A stretch of DNA of 64,000 nt from Pandoraea cepalis (GTDB lineage: Bacteria > Pseudomonadota > Gammaproteobacteria > Burkholderiales > Burkholderiaceae). Within the stretch, counting starts at the first letter, position 1. Each line of letters starts with the position of its first letter. This document shows positions 50,199-57,702 of the stretch, one piece after another. The notes under the pieces were generated by a model. That model did not search any database, was not told the origin of the DNA, and saw only the letters and a list, made by a program, of their open reading frames with translations. The DNA is taken from positions 1-64,000 of the forward strand of contig NZ_CABPSL010000003.1 of assembly GCF_902459665.1 (NCBI RefSeq), given 5' to 3'. Made by a program: the position numbers and the translations under genes.

Positions 50199-51422
50199 AT
50201 GGGTGCGCTGAGTCATATCCGGGTGTTGGACCTTTCGCGCGTGTTGGCCGGCCCATGGGCCACACAGAATCTGGCCGATCTGGGCGCGGACGTGATCAAG
50301 GTCGAGCGCCCCGGTGTCGGGGACGACACTCGCCGATGGGGGCCGCCTTATCAGCGTGACGCCGACGGACGCGAGACGGGCGAAGCCGCCTACTACCTCG
50401 CCGCAAACCGCAACAAGCGCTCGCTCACGTTGGATATCGCCTCTGGCGAAGGGCAGGCGATCGTCAAGGCATTGGCGGCGCAGAGCGACGTGATCGTGGA
50501 GAACTATAAAGTTGGACAGTTGGCGAAATACGGGCTGGATTACGCGTCGTTGCGCGCGATCAAGCCCGATCTCGTCTATTGCTCGGTGACAGGCTTCGGC
50601 CAGGATGGCCCCTACGCGTCGCGCGCGGGCTACGACTTCATCGTGCAGGGGATCGGGGGCTTCATGAGCATTACGGGCGAGCGTGACGGCCTGCCCGGCG
50701 GCGGCCCACAGAAGGCGGGCGTCGCGATTGCCGATCTGATGACCGGGATGTACGCGACGATCGCCATCATGGCGGCCCTCACGCACCGCGACCGCACGGG
50801 AGTGGGTCAATACATCGACATGGCGCTGCTGGACACGCAGGTGGCGATGCTGGCGAACATGAATACGAACTATCTCGCGAGCGGCGAGGCTCCTGTGCGT
50901 TGGGGCAACGCTCATCCGAACATCGTGCCGTATCAGACGTTCCAGACGGCGGACGGCGGCTGGATCATCGTGGCGGTGGGCAACGACGGCCAGTTCCGCA
51001 AGTTCGTGGAGGCTGGCGGCGAAGCGGCACTGGCGGACGACGCGCGTTTTGCGACGAATCCATCGCGCGTGCGGCAACGGGAAGCGCTGGTGCCGATGCT
51101 CGCCGCGATGGTGCGCAAGTTCGGCAAGGATGTCTGGATCGACAAGCTGGAAGCGGCGGGCGTGCCATGCGGGCCGATCAACACGTTGCCGGAGGTGTTC
51201 GCGAATCCGCAGGTGAAGGCGCGCGGCATGGAAGTGGCGTTGCCGCATGCGTTGGGGGGTGTTGCGCGCGTGGTCGCGAGTCCCATGAAGATGAGCGAGA
51301 CGCCGCCGCTTGCGCGCACCGCGCCGCCCACGTTGGGGCAGCACAGCGACGACATCCTGCGTGAACGCCTCGGCTTCGACGACGCCAGGATCGCGCAGCT
51401 GCGCGCCGAGGGTGTGGTTTGA
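50199..51422 (+). CDS. CaiB/BaiF-family CoA transferase (class III)
   Basis: This 407-residue protein begins MGALSHIRVLDLSRVLAGPW and has GADVIKVERPGVGDDTRRWG, LTLDIASGEGQAIV and the catalytic aspartate in GVAIADLMTGMYATIAIMAA. Class III enzymes move CoA between a thioester and a carboxylic acid. ATG 50199 has GAGGAGAG 8 bases upstream. Substrate is unknown. It diverges from alaS, 243 bp away. Confidence 0.9.
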   Translation: MGALSHIRVLDLSRVLAGPWATQNLADLGADVIKVERPGVGDDTRRWGPPYQRDADGRETGEAAYYLAANRNKRSLTLDIASGEGQAIVKALAAQSDVIVENYKVGQLAKYGLDYASLRAIKPDLVYCSVTGFGQDGPYASRAGYDFIVQGIGGFMSITGERDGLPGGGPQKAGVAIADLMTGMYATIAIMAALTHRDRTGVGQYIDMALLDTQVAMLANMNTNYLASGEAPVRWGNAHPNIVPYQTFQTADGGWIIVAVGNDGQFRKFVEAGGEAALADDARFATNPSRVRQREALVPMLAAMVRKFGKDVWIDKLEAAGVPCGPINTLPEVFANPQVKARGMEVALPHALGGVARVVASPMKMSETPPLARTAPPTLGQHSDDILRERLGFDDARIAQLRAEGVV

Positions 51423-51781
51423 AACCGGAGTGCCCACCTGATCCACTGACGCGCTTCGCGGTGCGTCGTCGGCACGAGCCAAATCGCGCTCAACGTTTTG
51501 GCGGTGTCGCGAAAGGGCTTTTTGTTATACTTTAGCGCTCGCGAAATTGCCTCACGGACAATCAGTTCGGTCAATCCAGAGAATGGCTCCGACAAAACAA
51601 CGATTGTCGGTTGCCGTTCTTCCCGGATTGGTCCTTCTGCCCGGCGGCACGAATTCAATTCGCCCCTATGCTTATCTGCCCAATAAAATTCGAATCATCT
51701 CGGGTGGCTTGCGTAAAAAATGAAATGCAAGCACACTTCTTGAAATGCAAATAGATCCCACAAACGGGAAACTTACGAACC
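51423..51781. other. Gap before the acyltransferase gene
   Basis: About 359 bp without a supported gene. A TATACT (51536-51541) preceded by CTTTTTGT may be a promoter. The sequence becomes clearly AT-richer from about 51660, in step with the gene that follows. Confidence 0.4.
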
Positions 51782-52957
51782 GTGCCATCCCCAAAAAAGA
51801 TTCTGCCACTTGAGTCATGCAGAGGCCTTGCGGCCTTGGTTGTTCTCATCCATCATTCAGCGCTGGCATTTGCACCTCAATTCAAAATCTTCGCATCAAA
51901 CCACTGGTACTCCTTCTTAATCAATGGTACCGGCGCGGTTTTCTTTTTTTTCGTGCTTTCTGGATTTGTACTTTTCAAAAACGGCCAACCCGTTGGACCT
52001 GCCACCATTTTGAAACGCTATCCACGGCTGGCGCTAACCGCAGCTATCAGCACGATCATCAGTTACGTACTTTATCGCCAAGGTTTTTACCACAATATCG
52101 AAGCAGCAAAAATAAGTAACAGTTATTGGCTCAGGGATTTTTTGTTTGTCGGAAAAATCCACGAACATAAAATCCCAGCACTGGATGCCGTAACGACCGG
52201 TTTTACGACGTTTTTCACAGGCGTGTCCTACAACTACGTCCTATGGACAATGCGGCCAGAATTACTTGGAAGTCTCCTCGTTTTTCTTACCGTCCCATAC
52301 GTCGCAAAATGTGCGAGCCTCACACCCAAGGTCGTAACGTTCCTTGCGATGGTCTTTTTCTGCATGATGAGCAACAATTACCTGATCCCGTTTGTTGCCG
52401 GCATGTTTTTGGCGAATGAGGCGGCGCATCTGATACCGGCGCGCCTCTCAACGGCGAAAGGAGTTCTGATGTTGTCCACCGGACTTTTTTTGCTAGGCTT
52501 TACTGAGTTTAGTGGAGCATTCGCGTTTTTGAGATTTGTGACTTGGCTGGACTTTGGCGACGAAACTCGTCATGTTATCGCTATCAACACGGCGGGTTCC
52601 TGTTTTGTCATTTATTCTGCGCTCCGAACCGACTCAATTTTCAACGCACTCAATCGAGCGATACCTGTATTTTTGGGGCGGATCAGCTTCAGTCTCTACC
52701 TACTGCACAACCTAGTCATCGCTTCAGCCGGGAGCTGGGCGTTTGTCCATCTGGCCAAATACATGGAGAATCCAATGTTGGCTTTCATTACGTCAACAGC
52801 GCTCGTTATTGCCGTTACCGTTCCCGCAGCCTTCCTGCTTACCCTGCTCGATGAGCATTGGATTCGAGCCTTGAACTACGCACATCTCAAGATTGCTCAA
52901 CGCTTTGGTTCAATCGGCACAGGGCGGTCTCAAGAGTCAAGTGCAACGTTGAGCTAA
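51782..52957 (+). CDS. Membrane acyltransferase (OafA/YrhL, acyltransferase-3 family)
   Basis: This 391-residue protein has about ten hydrophobic helices. It begins ILPLESCRGLAALVVLIHHS, in which the family's catalytic His and Arg motif is visible, and continues FFFFVLSGFVLFKNGQ and RISFSLYLLHNLVIASAGSW. Such enzymes O-acetylate LPS O-antigen, exopolysaccharide or peptidoglycan. Start GTG 51782 follows ACGGGAAA. GC content and codon use are markedly lower than in neighbours, and IS debris follows, so it looks horizontally acquired. Confidence 0.83.
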   Translation: MPSPKKILPLESCRGLAALVVLIHHSALAFAPQFKIFASNHWYSFLINGTGAVFFFFVLSGFVLFKNGQPVGPATILKRYPRLALTAAISTIISYVLYRQGFYHNIEAAKISNSYWLRDFLFVGKIHEHKIPALDAVTTGFTTFFTGVSYNYVLWTMRPELLGSLLVFLTVPYVAKCASLTPKVVTFLAMVFFCMMSNNYLIPFVAGMFLANEAAHLIPARLSTAKGVLMLSTGLFLLGFTEFSGAFAFLRFVTWLDFGDETRHVIAINTAGSCFVIYSALRTDSIFNALNRAIPVFLGRISFSLYLLHNLVIASAGSWAFVHLAKYMENPMLAFITSTALVIAVTVPAAFLLTLLDEHWIRALNYAHLKIAQRFGSIGTGRSQESSATLS

Positions 52958-53101
52958 GGATGGTGTTCAGAACTCGTTTCGCCGCACTGAGTCGCCAACG
53001 CAGAGCCGATGCAGTGCAAACGGTGCGGCGCCTGACCCAAATGCAGCGCGACGTTCGGCATAAAGGCGCCGATTGACCGCCTGCGCGGGGGGCTTTTGCG
53101 C

Positions 53102-53440
53102 TCATGCAGTGGCCTCGTGCATCAGTCGCCCGCGCATCATCCATAGATTGCTCAGTGCGAACAGCGTGTGCAATTGCAGCGTGTTCTTCATCAAGCCGCG
53201 ATAGCCCACTTTCAGATGCCCGAACTGGCGCTTGATGACACGGAACGGATGTTCGTCCTTGGCGCGGATGCGAGCCTTGACCCGCTCCAATTCATCGGCA
53301 AGCTTGCCCACCAGGGTGCTCCTGTCCAAGGCCCGGCGCTTGCCCGGGCGCAACGCCACGTGCCAACGCACCTTCAGCTTCTGTGTTTCTTCGCGTCTGT
53401 CTACGCCCTGATAGCCGGCATCGCCGAACACGTCGGCCTC
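53102..53440 (-). pseudogene. IS5-family transposase, C-terminal fragment
   Basis: The minus-strand frame reads ADVFGDAGYQGVDRREE, ERVKARIRAKDEHPFRVIKR and HTLFALSNLWMMRGRL, the C-terminal third of an IS5-type DDE transposase; the catalytic Glu region is VKARIRAKDEHPF. About 112 of roughly 320 residues remain. The N-terminal part is lost at a junction with a different element near 53443. Confidence 0.82.
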
Positions 53441-53442
53441 CT

Positions 53443-53630
53443 TGTAATGACCCACTGAAAACCTGCTCAGGTGTTAACCTTCGAGGACAAACACATGAGC
53501 ATGAAGATGGAAGACGAGATCAAGCGGTGGACGGCCAAGTGTTAGCGCCGATGTAAAACTGACCCACCGGGGATGCGGCTATTTTCTTGGACTGATTTAC
53601 GTCGTTATGTAATGACCCACTGAAAACCTG
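53443..53630. repeat. Pair of 23-bp direct repeats, 165 bp apart
   Basis: The same 23 bases, beginning TGTAATGACCCAC and ending GAAAACCTG, occur at 53443-53465 and 53608-53630. Both sit at junctions between unrelated IS pieces, as expected for copies of one IS end left by insertion and deletion. Confidence 0.75.
53495..53545 (+). pseudogene. Start of an IS OrfA, truncated after 16 codons
   Basis: ATG 53495 opens MSMKMEDEIKRWTAKC and hits a stop at 53543-53545. The peptide equals the N-terminus of a common transposase OrfA (MSMKMEDEIKRWTAxRK), broken exactly where the next element's TGTTAGC end begins at 53540. Confidence 0.55.
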
Positions 53631-53987
53631 GGAACTCCACTCCGATAGTATCTGGCGACAGGGATAGCCCAATGTCCTAAGGGTGAAGGCGAAGCAGCGC
53701 CCGTGGTTGACGTAATGCTCGAGTGCCAAGTTCTTCTGTTCTTCTGAGCACTTCGGCTTTACGCGAACATACCCCGTGCGCAGATCGCCACGCTTCTCGA
53801 ATTCGTTACACCACGCCTTGAGAGAATTCTTCGTCGGGTAACCCAACTGGCGAATGGTCGCCTTGCTGCGCTTCCCGAGTTTCAGGTACAACTCGACCGC
53901 CCGAACGCGTTCTTGGTATGAATACATGGACTACCTCCAAAGTAGTCCAAGATTTTGTCCGCATCCCCATTTAAAACGGGGCTAACA
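53540..53987. mobile_element. Deleted IS3-like element with inverted ends
   Basis: The plus strand from 53540 and the minus strand from 53987 both begin TGTTAGC and share GGGGATGCGG and CTTGGACT in the same order. They differ by about 10 extra bases in the left copy. Between them is the 5' part of an OrfA (53644-53927, minus). I read this as one IS3-like element that lost its interior, about 450 bp long. The left end also carries AAACTGACCCA, a motif seen in IS21-type ends, so it may be a chimera. Confidence 0.5.
53644..53927 (-). pseudogene. IS3-family OrfA, 3'-truncated
   Basis: The minus-strand frame from ATG 53927 reads MYSYQERVRAVELYLKLGKR, ATIRQLGYPTKNSLKAW and CSEEQKNLALEHYVNHGRCF, the helix-turn-helix OrfA of an IS3-group (IS150-like) element. 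After TLGYPCRQILSEWSSQ the frame enters the foreign 23-bp repeat, so about 95 residues are genuine. There is no OrfB. Confidence 0.75.
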
Positions 53988-53998
53988 CAGGTCAACAC

Positions 53999-54157
53999 TC
54001 AGTCGCCTTCGGGCCGATCGGGCATCCAGAGTACGCGCTTCTCGCGATCTTTCGTGACGAGGTCGGCCACCAGCGTCGGGCAGGGCACAATGCCGAGACC
54101 ACCGCCTTTTTCCGTGGCACGCTCGGTCTCGCGCGCCCAAGCTTCGACCTGTGCCAT
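53999..54157 (-). CDS. Hypothetical small protein (52 residues)
   Basis: A minus-strand ATG at 54157 opens MAQVEAWARETERATEKGGG, and the frame ends VLWMPDRPEGD at 53999. Codon use is like the chromosome's, unlike the IS pieces beside it. I recognise no family and see no RBS. It may be a real small gene or the 3' remnant of a gene cut by the rearrangements. Confidence 0.3.
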   Translation of the reverse strand: MAQVEAWARETERATEKGGGLGIVPCPTLVADLVTKDREKRVLWMPDRPEGD

Positions 54158-54173
54158 TTTGCGAAACGTTTTT

Positions 54174-54426
54174 GCTATACTCTGTCCCTTGCATCGGATC
54201 TGGGCGCGAGAGCGCCCCCCCCCTTCCCCCGATTTTGAGAATCGATGTCACAGCAATCTCCGTTGCTGGCGCAAAATTTTGGCGAGAGGTGGGGACAACG
54301 TGTAGCCAGATTCAGCATGGTAAGCTGCGACACTTTTGGCGGTGTCTTCGAATCCTCAAGAACCGCATGGATAAAGACGAAAGCGTTACCCGTGGGGTGC
54401 AACGCGAGATGAGCAGATTGACGCCT
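54174..54426 (+). promoter_or_regulatory. Extended -10 promoter and leader upstream of tRNA-Arg
   Basis: TGCTATACT (54174-54182 area, hexamer 54176-54181) is an extended -10. The next 245 bp contain a GGGCGC-GAGA-GCGCCC hairpin (54202-54217) and no gene I can identify, then the tRNA. It may give a long precursor or a separate small RNA. Confidence 0.35.
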
Positions 54427-54501
54427 CTCCCCGTAGTTCAATGGATAGAACGAGTGCCTCCTAAGCGCTAGATACAGGTTCGATTCCTGTCGGGGGGACC
54501 A
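54427..54501 (+). tRNA. tRNA-Arg, anticodon CCU
   Basis: 75-nt cloverleaf: acceptor CTCCCCG / CGGGGGG (one U-G pair), D arm GTTC-AATGGATA-GAAC, anticodon stem AGTGC / GCGCT with loop CTCCTAA, T arm ACAGG-TTCGATT-CCTGT, encoded CCA. It reads AGG codons. The accessory pocket lies on its 5' side. Confidence 0.92.
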
Positions 54502-54533
54502 AAGATGCATTTGGTGCATCCCAAGAATGGCCG

Positions 54534-54571
54534 AAATGCCCCGCGTAGCTGGGCTCGACGGGGCATTTTTG
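54534..54571 (+). terminator. Terminator after tRNA-Arg
   Basis: AAATGCCCCG and CGGGGCATTTTT form a 10-bp stem with a 15-nt loop and T tract. Confidence 0.78.
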
Positions 54572-54883
54572 TTGCATCCGCCCAATGCGATGACCGTGCC
54601 GGCGTTCCGCTATGGCGCCGCGCTTCGCAGCGACTCACTGCAGACCGCCCCCCCCTTCTCACACCGCACCAGAATCGGCCACTTCAAATATTTTGCCGTC
54701 CGGCAAAAGCATCTGCCCCGTTGGCAAAAGTGGCGTCGAAATGCAATGGCCCGCGTCCTCTATCATGTCCGGCGTGCCAGCTCCCTAGCATGTCGCAGAT
54801 GTCGTAGGCGCTGCGTTACCGCGCCATCTGCCCGGCGCCGTGATTTCGCCTGTCCTTGCCCCCTTTTCGATGCCAAGATTCGC
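54572..54883. other. Gap with no recognisable gene
   Basis: An open frame extends upstream of the next gene through this gap, but it shows no family resemblance. GGCAAAAG occurs twice about 24 bp apart. Otherwise I see nothing. Confidence 0.4.
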
Positions 54884-55885
54884 ATGACGAAGCCTTCGCA
54901 GCGCGCCGCTCACTCCCCAACCCCTTACGCCGGGGATACCCCTGCCGCCAATGCCATCGCCCATGCCTGGGCCCAGGTCGGCGCGGCACTCAGCCCGCAT
55001 CCGAATTGCCCGCTTCCCGCCTGGACCGGCGGTGGCCAAACGTTGCATCAACATCTCTTGATCGTCGGCGCGGGAGACGACGCAGAACTGCTCAGTCAGC
55101 TCCGCCATCTGGAAATCGCCGCCGCTCGCTTCGGCAAGGTCGGATTTGTCGGCCCCGCGAGTTTGCGCCGACTGGTGGAATGGTCGATCGGGGAGCGCGT
55201 GGTTGTGCTCTCACGAATGCCGCGCGATGTATCGGACTGGGATTTGCGCTGCCCGCTTGGCACGCTTGCGCGCGTGCTGGGGCCGCAGGCTGCCTCGGCA
55301 CACGCCGGACGCCCCTTTCTACGCGTTCCCGCTACCCCAGCACGGCACTGGCGCGATCGGCTTGCAGCGGCCGCACAGCATGGACTCTGCGTCGGCCTCG
55401 CGGGATTGCATGTCTTCGACGCCGAAGCCCAAGCGCCCGTGGCATGTGGCACCGCCCGATTCACTGCGCTTGCACCGCTGCTCCGCGTACCGGGCGTTTC
55501 CTGGGTACCACTGGGTCGCCCCGCCGGTGACACGTCCCACGCCATTCCGCCCGAAACCGTCGACTGGATCGACTGGCGCGCCGACTGTGATGATCTCGCC
55601 GACGAGGCCTCGCTCATCGACAACCTGGATCTGGTGATTTCTTTAGACGCCACACACGCGCACTTGGCCACAGGATTGGGCGTGCCGGTCTGGCGGTTGC
55701 ATGCCGCGGCGACCATGTCGTGCGGCAACGAAGCCCGACGCGAGCCGTCGGACAGCCCCGAGGGCGTCACCGATGCGCGCGCCCCTCACCCACGCTTCGT
55801 CGGGGATGACTGGCACAGCGCCATCGACGCGGCGACCCAGGCACTGCTCGCCATGGCCGCCGGGTTTCAAGGCTGGACGCGCTAA
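54884..55885 (+). CDS. Glycosyltransferase-9-like hypothetical protein
   Basis: This 333-residue protein contains LIDNLDLVISLDATHAHLAT followed by GLGVPVWRLHAAAT. This matches the C-terminal donor-binding motif of GT9 (heptosyltransferase-like) domains (DLVISVDTAxAHLAGALGxPVW), also found in TPR-linked transferases. The N-terminal half (LHQHLLIVGAGDDAELLSQL) is poorly conserved, and no TPRs are present. ATG 54884 is the only reasonable start; no RBS is evident. Function is unproven. Confidence 0.55.
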   Translation: MTKPSQRAAHSPTPYAGDTPAANAIAHAWAQVGAALSPHPNCPLPAWTGGGQTLHQHLLIVGAGDDAELLSQLRHLEIAAARFGKVGFVGPASLRRLVEWSIGERVVVLSRMPRDVSDWDLRCPLGTLARVLGPQAASAHAGRPFLRVPATPARHWRDRLAAAAQHGLCVGLAGLHVFDAEAQAPVACGTARFTALAPLLRVPGVSWVPLGRPAGDTSHAIPPETVDWIDWRADCDDLADEASLIDNLDLVISLDATHAHLATGLGVPVWRLHAAATMSCGNEARREPSDSPEGVTDARAPHPRFVGDDWHSAIDAATQALLAMAAGFQGWTR

Positions 55886-55933
55886 CCGCCGCGCGACGCC
55901 GCCGAAAGTCCGCCGCAGCGGCACCTCCGTCCG

Positions 55934-56407
55934 TCAAGCGGCCCAGCGGTCGCCCACCTGTGCCGTCTTGACCCACGCCATGAACGCTGCCGCCTCGGGC
56001 GTATCTGCCGGCGCCGACCAACTCGCGTAGTCTGATTCGACGAACGGCCGATAAGGGCCGTGCTTTACCTCGAAAATCACGGCCCCCGGGTCCAGCGAAA
56101 GCACCGTGTGGAAGACGCCCTGCGCCGTCTCCGTTACGCTCGTGTCCTCGCCCAGCAGCTTGCGGTCCGTCACCACGCCTGCCTCGTCGAATGTCAGCAC
56201 GACAAAGCGTCCGCGCAGCGCCGTGAGCAGTTCCCACGTGTCACGATGCAAGTGCGGGCGAATGTACGTCGCCGGCTCCATCGCAATGGCCAGGCGCTGA
56301 ATCGGATCGTCCAGCGATTCATGCAGGTTCTGGTTCATGCGCGCACGCGGCGATTGCTCGGCTTGCTGGGTCAGCGCGTCGAGCGCAGCAAAAGTCAACG
56401 TTTTCAT
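55934..56407 (-). CDS. WbuC-family cupin-fold metalloprotein
   Basis: This 157-residue protein contains RARMNQNLHESLDDPIQRLA and YIRPHLHRDTWELLTALRGR, the WbuC cupin pattern with metal-ligand histidines in PHLH and a glutamate in WELL. FHTVLSLDPGAVIFEVKHGP completes the second cupin motif. WbuC genes often lie in O-antigen loci; the role is unknown. ATG 56407 is taken from family resemblance. It converges with the GT9-like gene, 48 bp away. Confidence 0.8.
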   Translation of the reverse strand: MKTLTFAALDALTQQAEQSPRARMNQNLHESLDDPIQRLAIAMEPATYIRPHLHRDTWELLTALRGRFVVLTFDEAGVVTDRKLLGEDTSVTETAQGVFHTVLSLDPGAVIFEVKHGPYRPFVESDYASWSAPADTPEAAAFMAWVKTAQVGDRWAA

Positions 56408-56498
56408 AGGGGAATCGTGGGGAGTCTGGGGGATGAAGCCTTCGCGGCATCGCGGCGACGGCCACGAGTGTAGCAAATCGATGGCCGCCGCCCGTCCA

Positions 56499-56525
56499 TA
56501 AAAAAACCCGCCTCGCGGCGGGTTT
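56499..56525 (-). terminator. Terminator after rpsU
   Basis: On the minus strand AAACCCGCC-GCGA-GGCGGGTTT is followed by a run of Ts, 43 bp past the rpsU stop. Confidence 0.82.
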
Positions 56526-56568
56526 CTCACTTCACACTTCACTGCACCCGAAGGGTGCAACGCCGTGC

Positions 56569-56781
56569 TTAGTACATCTTCTTCTTCAGGGTCTGGCTGC
56601 GCAGACGCTTACGCAGACGGGCCACGGCAGCCGCCTTCTTGCGCTTGCGCTCGGCCGTCGGCTTTTCGTAAGCCGCACGTGCCTTGACTTCCTTGATCAG
56701 GCCCGTGCCATCGATGGCGCGGCGGAAACGACGCAGTGCGACTTCAACGGGTTCACCGTCTTTAATCAGAATCTTGGTCAT
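56569..56781 (-). CDS. rpsU: 30S ribosomal protein S21
   Basis: This 70-residue S21 has [39 protein letters not shown] and a basic C-terminal tail. It binds the 30S platform and helps initiation. It is a single gene with its own terminator, about 44 kb from yqeY-dnaG-rpoD, the partners it usually precedes. Confidence 0.95.
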   Translation of the reverse strand: MTKILIKDGEPVEVALRRFRRAIDGTGLIKEVKARAAYEKPTAERKRKKAAAVARLRKRLRSQTLKKKMY

Positions 56782-57107
56782 GCAATAGCTCGTATAGTGA
56801 ATTGGCTCGCGAGAGCCGCAAATTTAACTTACCGGGCAAAAACACCCTTCCCCGCCCTGCAAGAGACATCCCCTGCCAGGCACGACGAACGGATTTGCCA
56901 CGGACTGCACTACACCACATCCGGCGGGACCGCGAATCACCTCCTCTGCGATCTCCCGATTGGCTTTCAACGCCCGGCTCGCTTACCGCGAACCCTGCAT
57001 CGCGCCTTCCAGACTGGCTGAACGGTTGATTGATGGCAAAGCGGCACGCTCATCGTTCGTCAATGAGAACCGCCTCCCTCGATGCCCAGATTTTGGACAA
57101 GGTCGGG
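56782..57107. other. rpsU upstream region
   Basis: No gene is seen in these 326 bp. If the promoter at 57108-57113 drives rpsU, this is a long 5' leader that could carry control structure. Confidence 0.4.
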
Positions 57108-57117
57108 ATTATACACA
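57108..57117 (-). promoter_or_regulatory. Extended -10 promoter, probably for rpsU
   Basis: The minus strand reads TGTGTATAAT: a perfect TATAAT (57108-57113) preceded by TG. It faces rpsU and lies just past the stop of the upstream small gene. Confidence 0.45.
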
Positions 57118-57148
57118 CAAATCGCGGAAAATGTACATACTTGGATTG

Positions 57149-57505
57149 TCAGCGATCGACAGCGGCGACTGCCGGCACTTTCACGGCCCTGGGCTTTGCC
57201 GGTCTGACGGACTTCACGCCCATCGCCGCCTTTGCAGGTTTGAGAGACTTGGCCGCCTTCGCCGCCGCTGCCAATTCGAGGTCGATCGTGTGCTTGAGCC
57301 CTTCGATGATGGGCGCGGCCAGATCGTCGGCAAAATGATCGAACCAACGCTTGGCCTGCAGGAGCTTCTTTCCGCCAAGACGCCGCTTGTGATCCGCATC
57401 GTCGGCAAGCACCTTGGCCGAGAGTCGCGCGCGCCCCTTGGGCAGACGTTCGAGAACGGTAACGATGATGAACCCGCGATAAGGCGTCTTTTGCTCGGCA
57501 GACAT
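57149..57505 (-). CDS. Hypothetical protein with basic Ala/Pro-rich tail
   Basis: This 118-residue protein begins MSAEQKTPYRGFIIVTVLER and has a compact, mixed core to about residue 80 (GGKKLLQAKRWFDHFADDLA). A Lys/Ala/Pro-rich tail (AAKAAKSLKPAKAAMGVKSV) follows that could bind nucleic acid. I recognise no family. It lies 197 bp downstream of the NERD-helicase gene on the same strand, so it could be co-transcribed with it. Confidence 0.6.
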   Translation of the reverse strand: MSAEQKTPYRGFIIVTVLERLPKGRARLSAKVLADDADHKRRLGGKKLLQAKRWFDHFADDLAAPIIEGLKHTIDLELAAAAKAAKSLKPAKAAMGVKSVRPAKPRAVKVPAVAAVDR

Positions 57506-57702
57506 ATTGCCCCCTGATGTACCCGCCTCGCGACGGGCATGGACCGGATCGAAGCCACGATCTGAGTGACGTGGATGAATCTGATCGTACCACGACGCAA
57601 TCTGCGTGCGCGCAGGCAGGCGATCGATGCGGGAAGTTCGCGCGGGCGACGGCGGCGACGGACCTCGCCCCGCCGCCCATTCACTACACGCCCGCCCCTC
57701 GC

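Noticed and set aside
51517-54182. Two similar promoter-like modules (GCGAAA...TTTTTG.TATACT) flanking the acyltransferase/IS pocket
   Set aside because: The similarity is confined to common promoter elements and a T-run; it does not prove a duplication.
51494-54346. A 13-bp sequence TTTTGGCGGTGTC found near both ends of the accessory pocket
   Set aside because: Repeats of this length are expected by chance in 64 kb; neither copy coincides with a tRNA or IS end, so it is not a credible attachment site.
54572-54883. Upstream extension of the GT9-like frame (from 54527)
   Set aside because: The extra 119 codons begin inside the tRNA-Arg terminator and show no conserved features.
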